From positions 23,676 through 87,675 of the forward strand of contig NZ_SSOB01000036.1 in assembly GCF_004801405.1 (NCBI RefSeq): 64,000 nucleotides of DNA, given 5' to 3'. This DNA comes from Cohnella fermenti. Its GTDB lineage: Bacteria; Bacillota; Bacilli; Paenibacillales; Paenibacillaceae. The translations under genes were made by a program, and so were the position numbers. Under the pieces are notes generated by a model that saw only the letters and a program-made list of their open reading frames with translations, was not told the origin of the DNA and ran no database searches. Positions 34,474 through 43,810 of the stretch are shown here, one piece after another. Position 1 is the stretch's first letter. Each line of letters starts with the position of its first letter.

Positions 34474-35625
34474 TTATTGGGCTGTCCAGAAAATCGTCTT
34501 CGTCCCCCGAAGCCGGGCAAGCCCCTCGACGAAGAAAAAGTCCCCGTAGATGAGCGGCACATCGACGTTCTTCCCTTCCGGGTAGTGGCTCGTCCCGTGG
34601 AGGAGGAGTCCTTCCTGTCCGGGATTGTCCCAGTCGCCGTAGCTGCGGTACAGCGATTCGAGCATCGTCTCCGCCGCCTTCCGGAAGCTCTCCGCCTCGT
34701 CCCCGCCGGTCTGCTCCGCGAGCAGCAGCAGACCGCTGGCAGCACATGCGCCCGCCGAGGAGTCGCGATACTTCGTCACTCCCTCCGGCAGGCGGAAGTC
34801 CCAATGCGGCACGCTGTCGTCCGGCAGTTGCGCGAGGAAGAAGCGGGCGACGCGCACCGCCGCATCCAGGAACCGGCGCTCGCCCGTATGATGATAGGAC
34901 AGCGCGAGGCCGTAGATCGCCCATGCGGTTCCGCGCGACCAGGCCGATTCCGGCGCATAGCCCTGTCCGCCGAGCGCCTCGACCTTCTCGCCGGTCTCCG
35001 AATCGAAGCGGACGATATGATAGACGGAGCCGTCGGGCCGGACGAAGCGGTCCAGCACCGTGTCCATATGGGCCATAGCGATATGGCGATACCTCGGATC
35101 GCCGCTTGTCTGCGACGCCCAATACAGCAACGGCATGTTCATGCAGCAATCGATGATCGCGATGCCGGAGTTGTCCTCGCCCTGCGACCACGGGTTCCAG
35201 GCCCGGATGTAGCGGCCCTTCAGGTTGAAGCGGCCCGCAAGGTAATTCGCCGCCTGCAGCGCGCGGCGGCGGGACTCCTCGCTGCCCGTCAGCCGGAAGG
35301 AGGCGACGCTTGTCAGCGTCCACATGAAGCCCAGGTCGTGATCGAGCTTCTCGTAGCGGTGGAGCACCTCGTCCAGCCGTTCCTCGCAGCCCTCCGCAAG
35401 CGTGCGGAAGCGCTCGTTGCCCGTGCCTTCGTACAATTGCCACAGCATGCCCGGCCAGAAGCCCGCCGTCCACCAATGCGGCGCTTCCAGCGTATAGACG
35501 CCGTTCACGCTGGCGTGCGGGAACCCGGTGCCGATTCGCTCGCCGATGCGGGCCGCCTTGTCGGCCGCCGCCCGCCACGCCTCCTCGACCCAGCTTGCCG
35601 TCTCCCTGCTCCGTTCGATGTCCAC
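34474..35625 (-). CDS. GH88 unsaturated glucuronyl hydrolase
   Basis: This 383-residue cytoplasmic enzyme removes the 4,5-unsaturated uronic acid left by a lyase. The two catalytic aspartates of the family (Asp88 and Asp149 in the Bacillus sp. GL1 enzyme) correspond to Asp97 in KLDHDLGFMW and Asp159 in AIIDCCMNMPLLYW. Aromatic substrate-site residues (HWWTAGFWPGM, RGTAWAIYGL) are kept. The start is GTG 35625 behind GGAGGGG. It follows the heparinase-family gene by 48 bp, so lyase and hydrolase are made together. Confidence 0.93.
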   Translation of the reverse strand: MDIERSRETASWVEEAWRAAADKAARIGERIGTGFPHASVNGVYTLEAPHWWTAGFWPGMLWQLYEGTGNERFRTLAEGCEERLDEVLHRYEKLDHDLGFMWTLTSVASFRLTGSEESRRRALQAANYLAGRFNLKGRYIRAWNPWSQGEDNSGIAIIDCCMNMPLLYWASQTSGDPRYRHIAMAHMDTVLDRFVRPDGSVYHIVRFDSETGEKVEALGGQGYAPESAWSRGTAWAIYGLALSYHHTGERRFLDAAVRVARFFLAQLPDDSVPHWDFRLPEGVTKYRDSSAGACAASGLLLLAEQTGGDEAESFRKAAETMLESLYRSYGDWDNPGQEGLLLHGTSHYPEGKNVDVPLIYGDFFFVEGLARLRGTKTIFWTAQ

Positions 35626-35673
35626 TTCGTCCCCTCCGTCTTCTCCAATCTCGGTGCTTCCGTCCCCGTCTGT

Positions 35674-37554
35674 TTAGCTCCCGATCCGCTCGAAGTCGAA
35701 TTGCAGCTCGATCCGGAAACGGTCGCCGCAGCTCCGCTTCGCGAAGTCGAGCGCGTACCACGTCTCCTCGCGGCCCAGGTGGGCGCGATAGGTTCGCTTC
35801 TCCGAGCTGACGGCAAGCTCGCTCGGATCGTACGAGATGCGCAGCGCGAAGCCTTCCTCGCCGCGCAGCAGCACGCTGCCGCCCGCAAGCTCGGGGGCGA
35901 TCCGCGTTACGATCCGCTCCGCCGCGCTCTCCGGCGCCGCGGAGAACGCGTACTCGTCCGTCAAGGTGAGCGACGGAAGCTCCGCCTTCCGCCAGACGAA
36001 GCTCCGGACGAGCGAGGTCAGCGCCTCCTGCCGATAGGCGGCGCTCATCTCGATCGCGAATCGCGCCTCCTCCTCGCCGCAGACGGCCTCGAGCACACGT
36101 GCGGCGCTCTCGCGCCCGGCAAGCTGCCCGGCCCCGTTCACGATCGGGACCGCATGGCCCTGCGAGCCGTTGCAGTCGTACTCGTAACGGCCGGCGCCGA
36201 AGTAATCGGACGTATATTCCCCGCTGCCGAGGTCGGAGACGAACGTCTCCCGCCCGGCGAGCAGGATAAACTGTCCGATGTCGTTATGGTTGTGGGGCTC
36301 GTCGTTATGCCCCCCCTTCGCGGCGAAGCCGAACGTCCCGGCGTCCGTGCGCTGCCGGGACACAAGCCAGCCGGCGTCCTCCAGGCAATAGTCGGCCGCC
36401 GCCCAGTCCGAGCCGCTCCGCCGGGGCTCGGCCCAGAGGAAGCCGCGCAGGACAGGCGCCCAGCGGCTGCAATGATCCTCCGTGTACGCCGCGCGCAGCT
36501 CGGCCGGCGGGCGCTCCGCGTCCGGATACCGCCCCGCGAGATAATGCATCAGCCCCAGAGGCGCCTTCTTGCGGGGAGACGAGTCGGAGAAGTTCACGCT
36601 CGCGTCCCCCGCCAGATAGCTCTTCTGCGGGAACAATGCGATCCGGTGCACCTTCTCCGGTCCGAACAGATCGGCCCGGCCTCCCGTCTTGCGGTGCAGC
36701 AGATCGGCGAAGTAACAATAGTAACCGAAGCCGTAGATCCAGTAATTGATTCCTTCCAGGCAGGCTCCGTCCTCTCCGAAGCCCGACAGGTAGCATTCCG
36801 CACTCCCGATCGCCTTCTCGATGACGATCGGCAGACGCTCGTCGTCCCCGGCCATCGTCAGGATGGCGGCGCCGGCGATCGAACCCGCGCAGACGGCCGA
36901 CCAGTTGTGCGTGTACGTCTCCCAATGGAAGCCCGGCCCCTCCAGGTACGGGCGGAAGATGCGCCCTTCCAGCTCCGTGCGAATCCGGTCCCGAATCATC
37001 GGAGGCAGCCGGTCCCCGAACAGCACCGCCAGCTCGCTGAGCGTAAAGCCCGTCTCCGCCGCGAACAGATCGACATGCTCGCGCACATTCGTCTCGGGCG
37101 CATGGGCAGGCACGCTCCATGTCGCCTCCTCGCAGATCGTCCAGATCTCGTCCGCGAGCTTCTCCGCGTATTCCTGCCGCTCCGGCTCGAACAAGGCGAG
37201 CAGCGCGAACGTGTTCAACCGCCGTCTCCGCTCGAAGTAGGCGCTCTCGTATTCGCGCCGCGTTCCCTTCGTCCGGAATATCATGAAGAGCGAATACGGC
37301 AGCGCCGGGGAAGGCTCATCCTTCAGCCGCTCGTACTCGGCCCGAACCTCGTCGATCATCTCCGCATAATCGGGAGAAGCGGCAAGCTGCCGCCAATAGG
37401 TCTCCCGCTCCTCCTCCGGAATGCCGTAGAGGGCAAGCCCGGACACGCTCGCCCCGGCGATCGCCCGGCGCAGTTCCTCGCCTTGCGGCACATGCTTCGC
37501 CAGCAGCCCTGTCGGGTTCTCTTGCTGCTCCGTTGTCGTCTCTGCCTCTCTCAT
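35674..37554 (-). CDS. Heparinase II/III-family polysaccharide lyase
   Basis: The 626-residue protein has the two-part layout of the family: an alpha/alpha toroid (about 60-390, with THNWSAVCAGS and YWIYGFGYYCYFADLL) and a C-terminal beta-sheet domain that begins with KGGHNDEPHNHNDIGQFILL, cited here as GGHNDEPHNHND. The His/Asn-rich motif is the family hallmark and includes likely catalytic and metal-binding residues. No signal peptide is visible, so it should act inside the cell on imported oligosaccharides. It probably makes unsaturated uronides for the GH88 enzyme. Confidence 0.9.
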   Translation of the reverse strand: MREAETTTEQQENPTGLLAKHVPQGEELRRAIAGASVSGLALYGIPEEERETYWRQLAASPDYAEMIDEVRAEYERLKDEPSPALPYSLFMIFRTKGTRREYESAYFERRRRLNTFALLALFEPERQEYAEKLADEIWTICEEATWSVPAHAPETNVREHVDLFAAETGFTLSELAVLFGDRLPPMIRDRIRTELEGRIFRPYLEGPGFHWETYTHNWSAVCAGSIAGAAILTMAGDDERLPIVIEKAIGSAECYLSGFGEDGACLEGINYWIYGFGYYCYFADLLHRKTGGRADLFGPEKVHRIALFPQKSYLAGDASVNFSDSSPRKKAPLGLMHYLAGRYPDAERPPAELRAAYTEDHCSRWAPVLRGFLWAEPRRSGSDWAAADYCLEDAGWLVSRQRTDAGTFGFAAKGGHNDEPHNHNDIGQFILLAGRETFVSDLGSGEYTSDYFGAGRYEYDCNGSQGHAVPIVNGAGQLAGRESAARVLEAVCGEEEARFAIEMSAAYRQEALTSLVRSFVWRKAELPSLTLTDEYAFSAAPESAAERIVTRIAPELAGGSVLLRGEEGFALRISYDPSELAVSSEKRTYRAHLGREETWYALDFAKRSCGDRFRIELQFDFERIGS

Positions 37555-37714
37555 CCTCGGGTTCTCTCCTTTTCGGACTCTTGATCATTAGGCGGCAAGC
37601 TTCGCTCCTGCCCGCTGCCCAAGCCCGCCATCTACGATTGTATAGAACTTCGCGGACGAGTCACACCAGGATTTTTTCCACTTTTTCCGGTTATTTTGTG
37701 CTCCGCAAGCTCCC

Positions 37715-39331
37715 CTACCCCCGGTACTCCGCCGGCGTGACGCCCGCGTGTCCCTTGAACGTCTTGATGAAGTAGCTCTGGTTGTCGTAGCCGAGCATCT
37801 CGCAGATCTCCCCGACGGTGCGGGACGTCTGGTCGAGCAGCTCCTTCGCCCGCTCCATCTTCATCCGGGTCACGTATTCGATGAACGTGATGCCGACCTC
37901 CTTCTTGAACAGCCGGCTGAAGTAGCTGGCGTTCAGGTGCAACTGCTCCGCCACCTCGTCGAGCCCGATCCGGCGGCCGAGGTTCAAGCTGACGAACCGG
38001 CACGCCTCCGCCACCTCCGAGCGTCGGCTTGAGGCGGCTCCCGCTCCTCTCGTCTCGAGGATTCCTTCCAGATGGCCGACGAGCCAATTGCGCAGGTCGA
38101 CAAGCGAATCGATGTCGACGATCTCCTTGTGCAGCGTATCGGCCGTGTAGCTGGAACGGATCGTGTGAAGCGCCGGCTGCAGGGAATGCAGCTTCAGCTT
38201 CAGGTCGAGCAGCAGCTTCAGCACCCAGTCCTTCACCGTCTCCCGCGGATACTCCTTCTGCCGGATGTAGCGAATCCAGCCGTCGACCGCCTCGTTCGCC
38301 GCCTTCGGCTCCTTGCCGGCCAGAATGTCGCGCAACTGCCGGCTCGCCTCCTCATAGCGCTCGAACAGATCCTCGTCCGCCGCCCCCGGCGGCTCCTTCC
38401 GCTTCGCGACTTCCCCCTCCAGCAGATAGAAGCGCTGGTCCTCGCGATGGGCGAGCTCGCCGAGCTCCTGCTTCAGCGCCTCCGGCGTCCGGCAGCCCGT
38501 GCCGACGATAAACGACATGCGCAGCTTCAGCACCTGGAGCAGCGTCGTCTGCACCTTGTTCAGCACTCCGGCCGCCTGCTCGTAGATGTTCGTCTTCAGG
38601 CTCGGCCTGTAGGAGAACAAAATAAACGAGCGCCGGACGCCGTAGCCGACATGCTGCACCCTCGGCTCCATCCCTTCGAGCACCTCGTCGAGCACATTGC
38701 CGATTGCGAACCGCAGCGTCTGCTCCGACGTGAAGCGGGGCTTCGCCTGCCGGTAGCCCTCCAGGCAGCCGATGACGGGCAGGCACGCCTCTCCCTCGAG
38801 CAGCAGGCCGATGCTTCGCGCCTCCCGCCGCCACTGCTCCGGGGACAGCAGCGGCTGCTCGACGAAGTCCTTCAGCGCCTTCTCCTTGCGCAGCCCCTTC
38901 GTCTCCGTCTCCAGCAGCCTCAGCCGCGTCTGCTCCCAATTCGTCTGCTTCTCCTCGTCGAGGCTGGCCCGGAACAGGGCAAGCTGCTTCTCGAGGTCCG
39001 CCGGATCGAGCGCATCCTTCAGGTAATACTCCTGCACGTTCATCCGCATCGCCTGTCGGGCGTATTGGAACTCGTCGTGGCAGCTCAGAATCACGATTCG
39101 CAGCGACGGATTCCGCTCCTTCATCCGCGCGATCAGCTCCAGGCCGTCCAGCTCCGGCATGCCGATGTCGGTAATAAGAATGTCCGGCATGTCCTCCTGC
39201 GCCTGCTCCCAGGCGCTGCGCCCGTTCTCGTGCAGCCCCGTCACCCGCAGGCCGAGCCCCGGCCAATCGATCGCCTTCGAGAGGAGCTCAAGTACGGGGT
39301 AATCATCGTCCGCCAGCATCACTTTGTACAT
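37715..39331 (-). CDS. YesN-type response regulator with AraC DNA-binding domain
   Basis: The 538-residue regulator has a receiver domain (acidic pocket Asp8-Asp10, phospho-acceptor Asp55 in ILITDIGMPELDG), a long helical middle part, and an AraC-type double helix-turn-helix from about residue 438 (IGLDEVAEQLHLNASYFSRLF and GEICEMLGYDNQSYFIKTF, in part). The gene overlaps the kinase gene by 29 bp. It likely activates the transporter and lyase genes when the sugar ligand is sensed. Confidence 0.95.
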   Translation of the reverse strand: MYKVMLADDDYPVLELLSKAIDWPGLGLRVTGLHENGRSAWEQAQEDMPDILITDIGMPELDGLELIARMKERNPSLRIVILSCHDEFQYARQAMRMNVQEYYLKDALDPADLEKQLALFRASLDEEKQTNWEQTRLRLLETETKGLRKEKALKDFVEQPLLSPEQWRREARSIGLLLEGEACLPVIGCLEGYRQAKPRFTSEQTLRFAIGNVLDEVLEGMEPRVQHVGYGVRRSFILFSYRPSLKTNIYEQAAGVLNKVQTTLLQVLKLRMSFIVGTGCRTPEALKQELGELAHREDQRFYLLEGEVAKRKEPPGAADEDLFERYEEASRQLRDILAGKEPKAANEAVDGWIRYIRQKEYPRETVKDWVLKLLLDLKLKLHSLQPALHTIRSSYTADTLHKEIVDIDSLVDLRNWLVGHLEGILETRGAGAASSRRSEVAEACRFVSLNLGRRIGLDEVAEQLHLNASYFSRLFKKEVGITFIEYVTRMKMERAKELLDQTSRTVGEICEMLGYDNQSYFIKTFKGHAGVTPAEYRG

Positions 39332-41180
39332 CGGAATTCTCCTCCTTCAACGGAATCGCAAGCGTAATGACCGTCCCTTCTCCGGGAGCGCTGCGGATGC
39401 CGATCCGGAAGCCGTCCCCGAACACCATCCGCATCCGTTCGGCGACGTTGTCCAGGCCGATGCCGGAGAAGCTTCCCGCTTCGCCGCCCTCCTTCGCGGG
39501 CTGTCGCGCTGCAGCCGCATCGAGCCGTTCGAGAATCGCCAGCCGCGTCTCCTCCTCCATGCCGGAGCCGTCGTCGGAGACGATCAGCTCCAGGCGGCCC
39601 GCGCCTCCCGGGCGGTCCGCTTGCCCCGGAGCGCCCGCCTCCAGCGAGGCGCGGATCGCGATCTCCCCGGCTCTCTGCTTAAGGCCGTGAATAAGGGCGT
39701 TCTCGACGATCGGCTGCAGGAAGAACCTCGGCACCTTGATCAGGAACGCCTCCAGCGGAACGTCGAGCCGGAGCGCCACCTCCTCCTTCTGCCGCAGATT
39801 CATCAGCTCCACGTAGCTCGCCACGAGATCGAGCTCCTCATGCAGGAAGATCTCGTCCTTCTCCTTGCTGATCGTCATCCGCAGCAGCTTCGACAGCGAG
39901 CTGATCATCTTCGCGCTGTCGGGATCGCCCCGCATCAGCACCTTCATCCGGATGGAATTGAGCACATTAAACAGGAAGTGGGGGTTGATCTGCGCCTGCA
40001 GCATCTTCAGCTCCGCCACCCGCTTGCGCGCCTGGGTCGCGGACACCTCCGCGATCATCTCCTTCACCCGGTCCATCATCTGGTCGAACAGGAAGCCCAG
40101 ACGGCCGATCTCGTCCCGCCCGCGAATGCCGGAACGCACGTCGAGATTGCCTCTCTGCACCGCGCTCGTCGCCTTGCCGAGCCGGACGAGCGGCTTCGTG
40201 AACGCCCGGAGCAGCGCGAGCAGGAGCGCGAGGAAGGCGACGAACGAGACGATCTGCAGCAGGAACACTCGGTTAAAAATCGAGCTGATGTCGACGATAG
40301 CCTCCCGGTACGGCTGCACCGAGACAAGCTCCCAGTCCGTGAAGGCGATCGATTGCCGGGCGACGAGCTGCTTCTTCCCGTCGATCCGGTCGATCGACCA
40401 CGCCTGCTCCGCGCCGTCGGGAGCGCGGTAGCCGGACAGCCGCCCGATCCGCTCCCGGTCGGTGCTGGATACGACCCGCCCCTCGCCGTCGATCATCTCC
40501 AGCTCCCGGCCCGAGTTCAGCTTGCCGAAGATGCCGCTGATCTGGTCCTCCATCATCGCCACGACGATATAGCCGTAGATGTCGGAGTTCTCCAGCCGCA
40601 GCGTCCGGGCGACCGAGATCTGATAAGGATGGTCCATCCTCTCGAGCGCGAAGCTTGTCGGCTCCGCTCCGGTCCAGTACGACTGGAAGCCGCGAAGCTT
40701 CTTGAGCTCCGGAAGCCAAGGCTCTTCAAGCAGCTTCTTCGGGTTGTAGTCGTCCACGGAATAATTGGTGAACGAGCGGCCGTTCGTCAGCAGGATGGTC
40801 ACGAACGTCCTCGGGCCGAGACTGGTCAGCGTGTCGAGCTGATCGCGCACGCGACTCGCCTCCGTAAACTCCTCGTAGCTGTTCCAGCCGGGCTCCCCTT
40901 CGGCCGGAGCTTGCTTGAAGTAGGCGTTCAGGTCCGAGCTGACCTGAATGTAATTGGCGATATTCAGCATGTTCTTCAGAAGATTCGTCACCGAGCCGTT
41001 CACGAGCTGCATCGAATCCTGAGCGTTGGACACCGCCTGCTTCTTCACCGCTTCCTGCGTCAGGAAGTTGTAGGTCAACAGAGTCAGGAACGCGGGAACG
41101 AGAATGCAGACGACGGAAGCCATCATCAGCCGACTGCGGACTGAGCGGAACGACAACCACTCCCGGATGCGATGCAGCAA
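39303..41180 (-). CDS. YesM-type sensor histidine kinase
   Basis: The 625-residue kinase has TM1 at about 19-42, an outside Cache-like sensor domain of about 255 residues, TM2 at about 301-327, a HAMP segment, the His_kinase domain with His401 in QINPHFLFN, and an HATPase domain with SDDGSGME and GIGLDNVAERM. The start is TTG 41180, 8 nt after AGGAGG. It pairs with the overlapping YesN gene. A bound oligosaccharide, perhaps through the neighbouring binding protein, is the likely signal. Confidence 0.95.
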   Translation of the reverse strand: MLHRIREWLSFRSVRSRLMMASVVCILVPAFLTLLTYNFLTQEAVKKQAVSNAQDSMQLVNGSVTNLLKNMLNIANYIQVSSDLNAYFKQAPAEGEPGWNSYEEFTEASRVRDQLDTLTSLGPRTFVTILLTNGRSFTNYSVDDYNPKKLLEEPWLPELKKLRGFQSYWTGAEPTSFALERMDHPYQISVARTLRLENSDIYGYIVVAMMEDQISGIFGKLNSGRELEMIDGEGRVVSSTDRERIGRLSGYRAPDGAEQAWSIDRIDGKKQLVARQSIAFTDWELVSVQPYREAIVDISSIFNRVFLLQIVSFVAFLALLLALLRAFTKPLVRLGKATSAVQRGNLDVRSGIRGRDEIGRLGFLFDQMMDRVKEMIAEVSATQARKRVAELKMLQAQINPHFLFNVLNSIRMKVLMRGDPDSAKMISSLSKLLRMTISKEKDEIFLHEELDLVASYVELMNLRQKEEVALRLDVPLEAFLIKVPRFFLQPIVENALIHGLKQRAGEIAIRASLEAGAPGQADRPGGAGRLELIVSDDGSGMEEETRLAILERLDAAAARQPAKEGGEAGSFSGIGLDNVAERMRMVFGDGFRIGIRSAPGEGTVITLAIPLKEENSDVQSDAGGR

Positions 41181-41240
41181 GCCGAATTCCTCCTGTCAAG
41201 CAAAAACGCCTTCGGCGTCCTCACTCTCTGACATTCCGAT

Positions 41241-41278
41241 GCGGTCCATGGACCGCAAAAGGGGGCGCAGACGCCCCC
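41241..41278 (-). terminator. Terminator plus 16-bp perfect palindrome after the binding-protein gene
   Basis: On the minus strand the stem GGGGGCG-TCTG-CGCCCCC (41261-41278) is followed by TTTT, and then by the perfect palindrome GCGGTCCATGGACCGC (41241-41256). It would cut transcription between the abundant binding protein and the kinase gene, with some readthrough. Confidence 0.7.
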
Positions 41279-41335
41279 GCTTGCCCAAATTATATCAAAG
41301 TTGCTTTCCTGCGAATGCGCTTTTCTCCGAAATTA

Positions 41336-42760
41336 CTATTTGTTCGAATCGATAATTTTCTGCGCGCGTTCCTGCGCGTTCTTGATCGTCGTGTCGATGT
41401 CCTGGTTGCCGAGAATCAGCTTCTCGTACTCTTCGTTGACCGCCTTGTACACTTCCGATTGGTAGGAGGCCGGCGGGATAATCTGCGAAGCCTTCGAGTT
41501 CACGAGCGTATCGACGAGCGATTGCTTGTCGACCTTCTCCGGATTGAGCGTGCCGCTCAGAATCGTGTCGATGATCGAAGCGACCTGCTCGCTCTTCACC
41601 TGGTTCCAGGACGGGATGTTCTTGCCCTGCACAATCTGTCCTTCCGTCGTGTACCAACGAACGAAGTCGTACGCCTCCTGCTTATGCTTCGAGCTGGCGG
41701 CGACGGCGACGTAGTCGGTCGTTACCGGCGTGTAGCCGATCGGGTCGGACGCGTTGTTCTTCGGGAACGGAGCGACGGCGACGTTGAACGTCAGCGGCAC
41801 CTTCTCCGTGCCTCCGAGCTCGGTGTTCATCCAGCTTCCGATCGTCAGCATGCTTGCCGACTGGTTGAAGAACTGCGTGCGGTACGCCAGCTTCTGCGAG
41901 ATGATGTCCGAATACGGCACGGACGACTTGTCTTCCTTCTCCATCTTGACGCGCAGCTCGAGCGTCTTCTTGAAGTTCGGGTCGTCGAGGTTCGAGGAGC
42001 CGTCCGCCTTCAGCAGGTCGGAGTTCGTCGGCTGGTTCTCGACCATCAGCTTCAGATACTCCATCCAGCCGCCGCCCTGCGGGCCATGGAAGTACGTGCC
42101 GTAGCGCTTGCTCGCTCCTTCGCCCTTCGTCAGTTGCTTCGCGTAGCTGGCGTAATCGTCCCACGTCCAGTCCGTCGGCACCGGAAGCCCGGCTTCGTCG
42201 AGGTGGTCCTTGTTCAGGATCACGTACCACGGATTGAACTTGCCCGGCAGCGCGTACACCTTGCCGTTCAGATGGGTGTCGACCTTGTAGTCCGTCTCGA
42301 CCTGGTAGCCGTCCTTGGCGATATAATCGTCGAGCGGCTCCGCCATGCCGAGCGAGACGCGCTGCGCATAGCCGGACGGATCGCTGAACATCAGAATGTC
42401 CATCGCCTCGGAAGAGGCGGCCGCCAGATCCAGCTTCTTGGACGCCTCCTGCGTGTCGCCCTTCTCGCTGAGCTGCACGAGCTCGACCGTAATGCCGGGG
42501 TGCGACTCCTCGTAGGCGCCGAGCGTCTGCTTCCAGTTGTACGTCTCCTCCGTGCCGTAGGTGTACAGCCGCAGGTTGACCTGCTTGGCAGCCTCGGACG
42601 GACTGGCGCTCGGGCTTGCGCTTGGGCTCGCTTGCGAAGCCGATGCGGATTCGGACGGAGACGCGCTGCCTCCGTTATTGTTGTTGCCGCCGCAGCCGGC
42701 GAGCAAACCGATGGCCATCAGGCCCGCGACCGTTCCGGCCGCCATTCTTGTCTTCTTCAT
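41336..42760 (-). CDS. Sugar-binding lipoprotein of an ABC transporter
   Basis: The 474-residue protein has the lipobox LAGC with Cys23, an Ser/Ala/Pro linker (SASPSESASASQASPSASPS), and a family 1 solute-binding fold (TYGTEETYNWKQTLGAYEESHPGI in part, WTWDDYASYAKQL, AYDFVRWYTTEGQ). ATG 42760 follows GGAGGG; the open frame extends a little further upstream without support. It catches the oligosaccharide for the LplB/LplC permeases. The ATPase gene is not in the locus, as is usual for this class, which shares MsmK/MsmX. A TATAAT box at 42817-42822 without a good -35 box fits an AraC-activated promoter. Confidence 0.93.
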   Translation of the reverse strand: MKKTRMAAGTVAGLMAIGLLAGCGGNNNNGGSASPSESASASQASPSASPSASPSEAAKQVNLRLYTYGTEETYNWKQTLGAYEESHPGITVELVQLSEKGDTQEASKKLDLAAASSEAMDILMFSDPSGYAQRVSLGMAEPLDDYIAKDGYQVETDYKVDTHLNGKVYALPGKFNPWYVILNKDHLDEAGLPVPTDWTWDDYASYAKQLTKGEGASKRYGTYFHGPQGGGWMEYLKLMVENQPTNSDLLKADGSSNLDDPNFKKTLELRVKMEKEDKSSVPYSDIISQKLAYRTQFFNQSASMLTIGSWMNTELGGTEKVPLTFNVAVAPFPKNNASDPIGYTPVTTDYVAVAASSKHKQEAYDFVRWYTTEGQIVQGKNIPSWNQVKSEQVASIIDTILSGTLNPEKVDKQSLVDTLVNSKASQIIPPASYQSEVYKAVNEEYEKLILGNQDIDTTIKNAQERAQKIIDSNK

Positions 42761-42940
42761 CGTGGGACACCCTCCTCGTATTGGACAGTTCAGCTTGCAA
42801 TCTTGAAACATCTCAAATTATAGAAGGCGGAACTTTCTTACTCATAACACAATATTTACTTTATTTTAATTATTTTTACTTGTTTGATATCGCTTCCATT
42901 GTCCTGCCGCAACTATTGCCGCTTCGCCGGCCTCCCCCCG

Positions 42941-43780
42941 TCAGCCCTTGACGCCGCCCAGCGCAATCCCTTCGATGACGCTCTTCTGGCCGATGACGAA
43001 CACGAGGAACAGCGGCAGAATGGCCGACACCGCGGCCGCCATGATCAGCGAATAGAATTCCCCGCTCATGGAAGTGAACTTCTGCATCGCGATGGTGAGC
43101 GTGTACAGCCGATCCGACCGCAGGAAAATAAGCGGGTTCTGATAATCGTTCCACGTCCAGATAAAGCGCAGAATCGCATAGGTCGCGACCGCCGGCCTTA
43201 CTAGCGGGAAGCCGATCCTCCAGAAGATGCGGAAGTGGCCCGCGCCGTCGATCTTGGCCGATTCGATGAATTCCTGGTGAACGCCCATGAAGAACTGCCG
43301 CAGCATAAACGTGCCGAGCACGCTGAAGCTGCCGATAATGATAAGCCCCAGATGGCTGTCGAACAAGCCGATGTTGCGATACAGAATAAACTGCGGCACG
43401 AGCGTCGCCTGGCCCGGCACCATATACGTGGCGAGCACGATCATGAACAGGTACTTGCTCGCCTTGAACTGCACCTTGCTGAAGCCGTAAGCCGCGAGGC
43501 TCGAGACGATGCAGGATATCGCCGTCGTTGCGAGGCCCACCTTGATCGAGTTCCAGTAGTACCGATAGAACGGATAGTCGCCGACCCATACCTCCTTGTA
43601 ATTCTCGACGAGGCGCCAGTGCTTCGGAATCCATTGGATCGGATACGTGAACACCTCCGTCTCTTCCTTAAACGAAGTAACGAGCATCCAGACGAACGGA
43701 AGCAGGAACAGAATGCTTAAGGCGAACATCACCGCCGTAACCGTCATCCGCCGCCAATCAAATTTCGTGTGCATGGCCAC
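42941..43780 (-). CDS. Carbohydrate ABC permease, LplC type
   Basis: The 279-residue inner-membrane protein has six TM helices and the EAA loop (EFIESAKIDGAGHFRIFWRI, in part) that docks the ATPase. The start is GTG 43780 with AGGAGG 7 nt upstream. It lies 30 bp after the LplB-type gene and 180 bp before the binding-protein gene. Confidence 0.94.
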   Translation of the reverse strand: MAMHTKFDWRRMTVTAVMFALSILFLLPFVWMLVTSFKEETEVFTYPIQWIPKHWRLVENYKEVWVGDYPFYRYYWNSIKVGLATTAISCIVSSLAAYGFSKVQFKASKYLFMIVLATYMVPGQATLVPQFILYRNIGLFDSHLGLIIIGSFSVLGTFMLRQFFMGVHQEFIESAKIDGAGHFRIFWRIGFPLVRPAVATYAILRFIWTWNDYQNPLIFLRSDRLYTLTIAMQKFTSMSGEFYSLIMAAAVSAILPLFLVFVIGQKSVIEGIALGGVKG

Positions 43781-43810
43781 AGCCGTTCCTCCTCTCCTCG
43801 CTTGCCGCGA

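Noticed and set aside
34315..37584. 1089-residue plus-strand open frame opposite the GH88 and heparinase genes
   Set aside because: It crosses two real genes and the palindrome array, has Arg/Leu-rich shadow composition and no start signals.
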